A stretch of 35,898 nucleotides of DNA from a virus. The DNA lies in IMG/VR virus record IMGVR_UViG_3300025949_000061, positions 1-35,898 of that record; one strand, written 5' to 3'. The notes beneath the pieces were generated by a model that saw nothing but the letters and a program-made list of their open reading frames with translations, had not been told where the DNA came from and ran no database searches. How positions within the stretch are numbered: the first letter of the stretch is position 1; the number at the start of each line of letters is the position of its first letter. The translations under genes and the position numbers were made by a program. Shown piece by piece: positions 30,329 through 35,898 of the stretch.

Positions 30329-31635
30329 CACATCACCGAGTAAGCTGGACTTTGCCGGCGCTCATCACGATAGGTTCGCAATCCTTGGGCTAGGTAGCGA
30401 AAGGCGTCAGCAGCGTGACTAGTCCAGTCGTGCAGCGGTGCCTGTGAGAATGCCTTGAGCTTTTCATCAAAGCGCTTCTGGTACTGCCTGAGAGCGTTAA
30501 GACCGCGATCACAAGCAACTGCATCAAACCAACACACTGGCAAGATAACGCGTACCGAATTGATGCCATCGTCAACAGACGCCCGCTTCAGAATGCGTAA
30601 CGGGCGAATTCCTAAGCTCTTGAGGACATCCACGCGACTAGTAGCATTGTTGCCCCATTCTCTGTCGTCAGCATCGTGCGGCAGTATGTGGTAATCGTAA
30701 ATGTACGGCTTTGACTTGAGCACCTTGGCGTAATGATCTGCTCCGACGCCTGACGTCTCGTAGAAATCGATCACCTTGAGCCCAAACCGATCCTGCTGGA
30801 TAAACCAGATCGCTGTCGAGTCACCAACGCCCAAGTCCCATGCGGTAATCACGGGCTGGCGCGGATCGTAATTCACCTCAGTGATGCGCCCGCGTGCCTC
30901 CAGATCAGCAATCAGCTTGCCGTAATAGCTACCAGGAATCGCTGCATCCCAATTGCAGAAGTATTCCTGCTTGATGATGTTGTCCGCCTCATCATCGCCA
31001 CGTTCACGCGCAATCTCACGGCGTTCTTTCTCGATCTCCTGATCGGTCATAGCGTTCGTATCTTTGACCGTCAGCAGCTCCGAGAACCACCCTGGTTCTG
31101 CCTTGCCAAGCTCGTAGATGCCATAGAGATGATTTCGTCCGCGGGGCGTTCCATTGAACAAAGCCCAACCGCCGTTCTCACGCATGATCGGACGAATGAA
31201 GCTCCAGGCGTTTGGGTCACTCAGCATGTACTCGGAATACACCACTCCATACGGCGGAGAGCCAACAAGTGCGTTGTAGTTGTCAGAGCCCACAACCTGC
31301 CAAGTCGAACCGTTCTTAAAGCGAATGAGCATGTCTTGCTCACGCGTGGTGTCGCGCAGTTCCTTCGGAAACGCCCAATCAATACGTCTGATGCCTGTGT
31401 GCGGATCGACTGCATCCCATACCGCTTTACGCGCCTGATTTGATTGCGGCAAGAGATGCCAATAGGTCGCAGGACGTTGCATGGCTTGCGTAGCCGTCCA
31501 ATGAAGCGCCACATCATCCTTGCCGCTTCTACGATGCCAAACAGCAACAGCGCGTCGACAGCCGCCCTCTAGCGCATTCCAGAGCGGCATCTGATACGGA
31601 CGCGGATTCCAGTTATTTGGCAGGCGTATCCGCAT
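30328..31635 (-). CDS. Large terminase subunit (ATPase/nuclease)
   Basis: The 435-residue protein has the ATPase Walker A-like HRRSGKDD at residues 34-41, a Walker B-like VVYSEYML and the FNGTPRG coupling motif. The RNase H-like nuclease has AWDLGVGDSTA (first Asp), HDADDREWG, and a C-terminal WTSHAADAFRYLAQG. It cuts and pumps DNA into the procapsid through the portal. ATG at 31635 is taken as the start although the frame is open from 31650. It overlaps the small-subunit gene by 23 bases. Confidence 0.93.
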   Translation of the reverse strand: MRIRLPNNWNPRPYQMPLWNALEGGCRRAVAVWHRRSGKDDVALHWTATQAMQRPATYWHLLPQSNQARKAVWDAVDPHTGIRRIDWAFPKELRDTTREQDMLIRFKNGSTWQVVGSDNYNALVGSPPYGVVYSEYMLSDPNAWSFIRPIMRENGGWALFNGTPRGRNHLYGIYELGKAEPGWFSELLTVKDTNAMTDQEIEKERREIARERGDDEADNIIKQEYFCNWDAAIPGSYYGKLIADLEARGRITEVNYDPRQPVITAWDLGVGDSTAIWFIQQDRFGLKVIDFYETSGVGADHYAKVLKSKPYIYDYHILPHDADDREWGNNATSRVDVLKSLGIRPLRILKRASVDDGINSVRVILPVCWFDAVACDRGLNALRQYQKRFDEKLKAFSQAPLHDWTSHAADAFRYLAQGLRTYRDERRQSPAYSVM

Positions 31636-31897
31636 ACCGCACAATCTCAATCTGCAATGGTTGATCCTTGTTACCGCTCAGCTCCACGTTCGCTAGCTTC
31701 GGATGCACGTATGGCGCCGCTGCCTTCGCAGCATCGATACGCGCGCCTTCATCTCCTGATGTGCGCATCACAGACAGCAAGTACTCCAGTGGGGTAAGGC
31801 CGCTGTTCGCAATCATGCGTTCGCGTTCTTTGGTCGCTTTGTTACCGGTGCCTTTCTTTCTGCCACCGTAACGCGGATGCCCTTTAGGTGCTGCCAT
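31613..31897 (-). CDS. Probable small terminase subunit
   Basis: The 94-residue product is basic at the N-terminus (HPRYGGRKKGTGNKATKERE), followed by a helix-turn pattern (SGLTPLEYLLSVMRT) and an Ala-rich helix (ARIDAAKAAAPYVHPKLANV). That pairing and its position immediately before the large subunit are typical of DNA-recognition terminase subunits of related podophages. The length is short for the group. Confidence 0.7.
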   Translation of the reverse strand: MAAPKGHPRYGGRKKGTGNKATKERERMIANSGLTPLEYLLSVMRTSGDEGARIDAAKAAAPYVHPKLANVELSGNKDQPLQIEIVRYADTPAK

Positions 31898-31911
31898 AAT
31901 ACAAACCCTTA

Positions 31912-32184
31912 CTATTTTTGTTTCCGCTTCGGCTCAAGGTCAGGCGCGTAGTTCTGTGCCTTGCGATATGAGCGTCTAAATTCCTCGCGCTCTTGTTCCT
32001 CGACCTGGTGACCTAGCTCACTAAGCACGAAGTCCGTGATGCGAGCGAAGGTACGCTGTCCTTCCGGTCCTGACAGGCGTTCTAATGCCTCTTGCTCTCG
32101 CTTTGGTAGACAACTGATGTAGATACTCAGCTGCTGCAGTAGCCGGAGCGTTCGGCCACGGATAAGATCGACTTGGATTAACAC
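31912..32184 (-). CDS. Hypothetical helical protein (90 aa)
   Basis: A GTG at 32184 has GGGAGAG upstream. The protein is helical, with IYISCLPKREQEALERLSGP and a basic C-terminus (EPKRKQK). It may be a small transcription or terminase accessory factor. No family is recognised. The start region is shared, back to back, with the plus-strand peptide at 32196. Confidence 0.5.
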   Translation of the reverse strand: MLIQVDLIRGRTLRLLQQLSIYISCLPKREQEALERLSGPEGQRTFARITDFVLSELGHQVEEQEREEFRRSYRKAQNYAPDLEPKRKQK

Positions 32185-32195
32185 GGAGCTCTCCC

Positions 32196-32354
32196 ATGGA
32201 CCGAGAACAAGAAAGACTTGGGCACTTCAAAGCAATGGTTCTGAATGTAATCACGACAATATTGGTAGCGTGGTTCTTTCACTGGTGGGCGCTCATCCCG
32301 TTACTGATGGCGGTGCAATCTGGTTGGAAGTGGTGGCAGATGTATTCGCATTAG
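32196..32354 (+). CDS. Plus-strand membrane peptide (52 aa)
   Basis: ATG at 32196 has GGAG with seven-base spacing. The peptide has a polar N-terminus (MDREQERLGHFKA), a hydrophobic segment (MVLNVITTILVAWFFHWWAL, about residues 14-33) and Trp-rich C-terminal residues. It lies alone on the plus strand in the minus-strand block, overlaps the next gene's 3' end by 62 bases, and shares a palindromic GGAGCTCTCC with the opposite gene's RBS. Coding status is plausible but unproved. Confidence 0.42.
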   Translation: MDREQERLGHFKAMVLNVITTILVAWFFHWWALIPLLMAVQSGWKWWQMYSH

Positions 32355-32586
32355 CATTTGGCTGACACTTCTGATGCACCAACTTTCGCGCCGTCCGCCC
32401 GCCCAGGAAGGTCGCATTGAGCGGGCCATCGTGCCCGTGGGGCAGCAACAGCATCGATTCGCCGCAGAATAGACATCGGCCATCCTGAAGATCGTAGAGG
32501 CGCTTTTTGATGCGCCTGCGGTGGACAATATGATCTAGGCGCTTCTCCTCGCGAGTACGCTCCTGGACAATAGGGTTAGCGCTCAT
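32293..32586 (-). CDS. Zinc-binding protein, possible degenerate HNH nuclease
   Basis: The 97-residue product has a helical basic N-terminus (RIKKRLYDLQDGR), a CLFCG knuckle and a second half RTARKLVHQKC. This is the Cys-pair-then-His/Cys pattern of HNH proteins. The usual DH(I/F)xP catalytic segment between them is not visible, so activity is doubtful. It overlaps its upstream neighbour by four bases. Confidence 0.5.
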   Translation of the reverse strand: MSANPIVQERTREEKRLDHIVHRRRIKKRLYDLQDGRCLFCGESMLLLPHGHDGPLNATFLGGRTARKLVHQKCQPNANANTSATTSNQIAPPSVTG

Positions 32587-32867
32587 TTGCTTTCCCTACA
32601 GCCACACCACAGAGCCAGCAGAAAGCCCGCGCACGCAATCCCCAGGGCTAGCCTAGGGTGCTCGTCGATCCAGTCGCGTTCGTCCTGTGGTGCGTAATGA
32701 TCACGCGCTTCGAGGATGAGCTCTACCTCGCGTGCGTAATATTCGGCTGAGCGCGGCGGCACGGGGATATCGAGCGCAGGCTCGGGGGCGTATCGGCGGA
32801 TCTGTTCGCCACAATCCAAGCGCTCAAGCGTAGCGGCCACGTGCTTTTCCCCTTTGCGCCGTGCCAC
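32583..32867 (-). CDS. Small protein with C-terminal membrane segment (94 aa)
   Basis: A GTG at 32867 opens the frame. The N-terminal part is charged (EQIRRYAPEPALDIPVPPRS) and the C-terminus has one hydrophobic stretch (LALGIACAGFLLALWCG). It is coupled to its downstream neighbour by ATGA. Tail-anchored topology is likely. No family is recognised. Confidence 0.5.
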   Translation of the reverse strand: MARRKGEKHVAATLERLDCGEQIRRYAPEPALDIPVPPRSAEYYAREVELILEARDHYAPQDERDWIDEHPRLALGIACAGFLLALWCGCRESK

Positions 32868-32982
32868 GGCAGACCGGCGAGCAGAAATGAAACTTCGTGC
32901 GCAGCAGAACCCAACGCTGTTTGTAGTGCTTCAGGCCGCAGGTCATGCATGCAACGTAGGAACCCAATCTCACTGCCCCCAT
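32824..32982 (-). CDS. Small zinc-finger protein (52 aa)
   Basis: ATG at 32982 is preferred because GAGG lies eight bases upstream; longer starts would run deep into the nuclease gene. The product has two Cys pairs, CMTCG and CSPVC, about 22 residues apart, plus a His, as in a treble-clef or Cys4 zinc finger. It is basic and probably binds nucleic acid. It overlaps the next gene by 44 bases. Confidence 0.55.
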   Translation of the reverse strand: MGAVRLGSYVACMTCGLKHYKQRWVLLRTKFHFCSPVCRGTAQRGKARGRYA

Positions 32983-33383
32983 TGCCATGACCTCAAATAA
33001 CTCGTAGTCGCATCGATGGCTTCTTCCGTCGAGCGACATTCGATCACCCAATAGCCTGCATCTTTGAGCTGTCGTTGTGCCTCGAGTTGTTCGTCAGTGA
33101 CGCGGCCGTCATGGCGTTTGAATTCAATTCGTGCGCCGTGATAGCCACCGCAAGAGATATCGATGTTGACGTCTGGAATGCCAGCGGTAAGTCCTTCCTG
33201 CCACTTGTACACGCGGCCCGCATCGGTGAGCTTCGATGAGTTCGGCACGGCATAAATCAGCTTGCAGCCGGGATAGCGCAGACGGACCCATGAAAAATAC
33301 GCCGACTGAATGTGATGCTCAGACGGCGATAGGATTTTCTTGATGCGCTTATGGTGAATGCGATCGATGTCGACGCCTGTCAC
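32970..33383 (-). CDS. VRR-NUC domain nuclease
   Basis: The 137-residue product has the VRR-NUC order: PSEHHIQSAYFSWVRLRYPG, then AVPN, the AGIPDVNID motif (catalytic Asp), ARIEFKRHDGR (E-x-K) and QLEAQRQLKDAGYWVIECRS. This is a PD-(D/E)xK nuclease that acts on branched or structured DNA, like a stand-alone Holliday-junction-type nuclease of phage replication modules. GTG start overlaps the primase-helicase stop. Confidence 0.88.
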   Translation of the reverse strand: MTGVDIDRIHHKRIKKILSPSEHHIQSAYFSWVRLRYPGCKLIYAVPNSSKLTDAGRVYKWQEGLTAGIPDVNIDISCGGYHGARIEFKRHDGRVTDEQLEAQRQLKDAGYWVIECRSTEEAIDATTSYLRSWQWGQ

Positions 33384-35110
33384 AGCGGCTCCTCCAACTG
33401 CTCCGGCTTGGGGCCCACCATCTCTTCGTAGTCACCGAGCGCCTTGCTGTATCTGAAATTCTGAACACCGATTGAGCCCGTCTCGCGCAAGCGAACTTTT
33501 TGCACATGGACCTCTACGGGTGCGTCCTTGTTGTTCTTGTCGCGATAGAGAACGATTCCGTTATCTGGTTTGTTAAACCAATTGGCACTGCCGCTGATGT
33601 CATACAGCGTGGGCATCGGATACTTGCCATCCTTGGTTCGATATAGCTTTGCTGGGTGCGCCACAATCCAGATATGCAGGCCCATGCGACGCGCGAACTG
33701 CCGAATTTGCTTCAAGCATTTCGCAATGTATTCGCTCTCGCTCAGATGCGGGGGTCGCGTATGTTCGAGCTCGTTCCAAGGATCAATCACCATCCCTTTG
33801 ATGCCGTGACGTCGCACAAGCGCCTTGGCGATGTTGAGAATGTTGTCTAACGTCCAGTCGCTTTCATCGTCCGGGAGAATCATCGGGAAATAAAAATCCA
33901 CCCACTCCACCGCCTCTTCTCTGCGTTCAGGAGACATGCGCCGAGTAGGTCCATGACGGAATGGTTCACGGATAAATTTCTCCATTAGCCGCGAATAGTG
34001 CTTTCTCGCGGGCTGATTCTCTGGCGAGAAAATCGGCACGATCCATTGATGATCTCGCGCTAAATTGACAAGCAACGCATCTAGCCAGTTGGATTTTCCA
34101 GAGCCAGGCGTACCTGTCACAACTGTCACTTCGCCCGCCTGAACGGTGTAGTACTGATCGAATTCTCTCCATCCAGTCGATACTCCGCGCGACTCGCCCT
34201 GCTCGTACAGCAGCGCAATTTCTTTGCGCAGCTGGCTCGCATAGATCACACCAGCAATCGGAAATTCTTCTGCGCCATTGATGCAATCACGAAGCTTATC
34301 GACTCCGTGCTTGGTCAACACTTCGTTCGCGTCCTTGCAACCCTCCGGCCACTTCACACGCTTGCAGCGTTCCACACCGAAGCGGCGGACAAGCTCTTCC
34401 TCGAGCCGTGTTCCGGGCGCATCGTTATCGACCGCGATAATCCATTCGCGAACTTGCTCGACCCTCTCGTCATCGAGGTAAGTGAACTTGCTTGCATAGT
34501 TTTTTGCATTGAGTGCAGGCGCGCCATCAGGCACTGATACGCACGAAACAAACCCCGCAGCTTCGACCGAGAGCTTGTCTATTTCGCCCTCGACAATCAC
34601 GCATTTGGCTGGATCGATATCATCGTAGCCATACAGAATTCGCTCGGCGCCAGACTCCATGCGAAAGTTCTTTTCGCGATCCCGATATTTCGCATTCACC
34701 AGCTCGCCGTTGCGGTGGTATGGGAAGCAAATTGCCTTTACGCGCTCCTCCACTTGCGGCATGTAAATCGGCTGCAAACTGAGCTTGTTTCGACGCAATA
34801 CAGCAGCCGGAATGCTGCGTGCCGCGAACCACTGCACGAGCGCCACATCGAGCATTTCTGCAGGCACAATCGGCTCAGGCTTGCGATACACGGGCTTGCG
34901 CCAATGCAGGTCATCGCTCGCCCCTTTGTGCCCTTCGCGTAGCCCCCCACTCACGCCGCAGTGATGGCAAAAATACGTGCCCTTGTCGACGTTGACCGAT
35001 AGGCATTTGGCCTGTTTTTTCTTGCGCTGATGCGAGCACCACGGGCACTGCGTATCGGTTTCGCCCGATGTCGCGTGGAACGCAATTCCAAGCTCTGCCC
35101 AAGTTTTCAT
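33380..35110 (-). CDS. Primase-helicase (T7 gp4-like)
   Basis: This 576-residue protein joins three domains. The first is a primase zinc finger with Cys22, Cys25, Cys48 and Cys51 (CPWCS, CHHCG). The second is a TOPRIM primase core with IVEGEIDKLSVEAAGF. The third is a RecA/DnaB-type helicase with Walker A GTPGSGKS at about residue 335, Walker B GMVIDPWNELEH and a C-terminal DISGSANWFNKPDNGIVLYR. It unwinds DNA and makes primers at the fork. The gene overlaps both neighbours by four bases. Confidence 0.93.
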   Translation of the reverse strand: MKTWAELGIAFHATSGETDTQCPWCSHQRKKKQAKCLSVNVDKGTYFCHHCGVSGGLREGHKGASDDLHWRKPVYRKPEPIVPAEMLDVALVQWFAARSIPAAVLRRNKLSLQPIYMPQVEERVKAICFPYHRNGELVNAKYRDREKNFRMESGAERILYGYDDIDPAKCVIVEGEIDKLSVEAAGFVSCVSVPDGAPALNAKNYASKFTYLDDERVEQVREWIIAVDNDAPGTRLEEELVRRFGVERCKRVKWPEGCKDANEVLTKHGVDKLRDCINGAEEFPIAGVIYASQLRKEIALLYEQGESRGVSTGWREFDQYYTVQAGEVTVVTGTPGSGKSNWLDALLVNLARDHQWIVPIFSPENQPARKHYSRLMEKFIREPFRHGPTRRMSPERREEAVEWVDFYFPMILPDDESDWTLDNILNIAKALVRRHGIKGMVIDPWNELEHTRPPHLSESEYIAKCLKQIRQFARRMGLHIWIVAHPAKLYRTKDGKYPMPTLYDISGSANWFNKPDNGIVLYRDKNNKDAPVEVHVQKVRLRETGSIGVQNFRYSKALGDYEEMVGPKPEQLEEPL

Positions 35111-35775
35111 GGCACCGCCCTCCGGTTGAGCGATTCATCGGGTTTTTTCGCGCCGTTCAGCGCTGCCGCGAGGTAAGACCTGGCCTGTTCTGGATCTTTG
35201 CGCCTGCAAGATTCGATGACGCCTAGAACCCAGGGTTTGCCGTGAGCCTTGATGGCCTTGGAAATCTGACCGCCGATGGATAAGCCAAAGATCTCCCTGG
35301 CTTCGCGGTAGAGGGCTTGATCAACCGACGGCGATTCGCCCCGAAGGGAATCTTCTGATTGGAGATTGGAGATTGGAGATTGGAGAGCTTTTTGTTGGGT
35401 TTCGTTTTCAGAACCCACAAATAACCCAGTGGGTTTTTCTTGGGTTCCATTTGGGTTCTTTCTTGGCCTTCCTCCTTTGGTTCCATTCTCACGAGCGGCT
35501 GCGATTCTATTTTGCGCACTCGCTATGACCTCCTCGCAGCGATTCTTTGACCACGCGTTATTGTTGAGTACGAAAAACTCATTTAGTACCGAATCGACAG
35601 CGCGTTTTTCTGCTTTGGTTTTTGCGCGGGCAACTCTGTACACATCGCTGACTGGAATAGGCTTCTCTGTAGCGTAGTACCGATCGAGTAACAAGTTGTA
35701 GGCGCCATGTTCAAGCATGGATAGGTGTCCCGTCTGCTTGGCATAATCGCCAAGATGCCGTTCGTAGTAGTTCAT
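35107..35775 (-). CDS. DUF1376 protein, putative replication initiator/helicase loader
   Basis: From ATG at 35775 the product is 222 residues; the frame is open from 35859. The N-terminal DUF1376 domain is clear: YYERHLGDYAKQTGHLSMLE, then HGAYNLLLDRYYATEKPIP, and a winged-helix-like pattern. A linker with a 7-bp tandem repeat leads to a basic, Lys/Arg-rich C-terminal half. DUF1376 proteins lie upstream of phage helicases and are thought to act in replication initiation. It is coupled to the primase-helicase. Confidence 0.8.
   Translation of the reverse strand: MNYYERHLGDYAKQTGHLSMLEHGAYNLLLDRYYATEKPIPVSDVYRVARAKTKAEKRAVDSVLNEFFVLNNNAWSKNRCEEVIASAQNRIAAARENGTKGGRPRKNPNGTQEKPTGLFVGSENETQQKALQSPISNLQSEDSLRGESPSVDQALYREAREIFGLSIGGQISKAIKAHGKPWVLGVIESCRRKDPEQARSYLAAALNGAKKPDESLNRRAVP
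35357..35386. repeat. Tandem heptamer GATTGGA x4
   Basis: Four perfect tandem copies of GATTGGA stand at 35357-35384, plus two further bases. They lie inside the DUF1376 gene's linker (LQSPISN on the coding strand). Seven is not a multiple of three, so loss or gain of one copy would shift the frame. Confidence 0.85.
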
Positions 35776-35898
35776 TCTCGTGGGACACGTTTGGCATCCA
35801 ATGAAACGGCGCGCTTGTCTTGCGCCGCAAGGAATTCCGGCGTATCGAAACACCGGCAATGAATAATGGCGTTATCGTATTCATCGATGAGCCGGCCG

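Overview
The window is almost entirely a temperate, podovirus-type bacteriophage genome or a large part of one. The host should be a Gram-negative bacterium, because the lysis module has an inner-membrane spanin with an overlapping outer-membrane spanin lipoprotein. Base composition is moderately GC-rich, and the attachment core matches the 3' half of a bacterial tRNA-Thr(CGU). A proteobacterial host is a reasonable inference, but the genus cannot be fixed from the sequence alone.

Layout. (1) 2-4404, plus strand: about fourteen small accessory genes, many joined by 4-base ATGA overlaps. They include a YbcO-type nuclease, two zinc-ribbon proteins, a UVR-like helical hairpin, a probable Tad1/Acb2-type cyclic-nucleotide sponge (anti-Thoeris/anti-CBASS) and a small lipoprotein. 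(2) 4201-5409: a DUF4224 excisionase-like protein and a tyrosine integrase. (3) 5404-5650: an attP region with a 45-bp tRNA-Thr(CGU) 3' fragment and five copies of AAGATGC. (4) 5652-7052: tRNA-Asn, tRNA-Gln, small ORFs (one frameshifted) and an HNH endonuclease. (5) 7054-9371, minus strand: Rz/Rz1 spanins, a holin candidate, a T4-type lysozyme and three further small membrane proteins. (6) 9368-31897, minus strand, read right to left: small and large terminase, portal, accessory virion proteins including a glycine-rich/20-residue-repeat fibre, Bbp19-like protein, scaffold, major capsid protein, decoration proteins, tail tubular A and B, T7-like internal virion (ejection) proteins and a tailspike. 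(7) 31912-35775, minus strand: small zinc proteins, a VRR-NUC nuclease, a T7 gp4-like primase-helicase and a DUF1376 replication protein.

The minus-strand genes form a nearly gapless late/replication block that converges on the plus-strand arm at about 7053. Phage genes lie on both sides of the attachment core and only the 3' tRNA fragment is present. The sequence therefore looks like attP of a free or circularised phage, not an attL or attR junction. No repressor or Cro switch is visible, so the lysogeny control region probably lies outside the window.

Most worth follow-up are the Tad1/Acb2-like gene and its neighbours, the arm-type repeats around attP, the structured leader that can sequester the capsid start codon, a lone plus-strand membrane peptide inside the minus-strand block, and an overlooked one-base frameshift.
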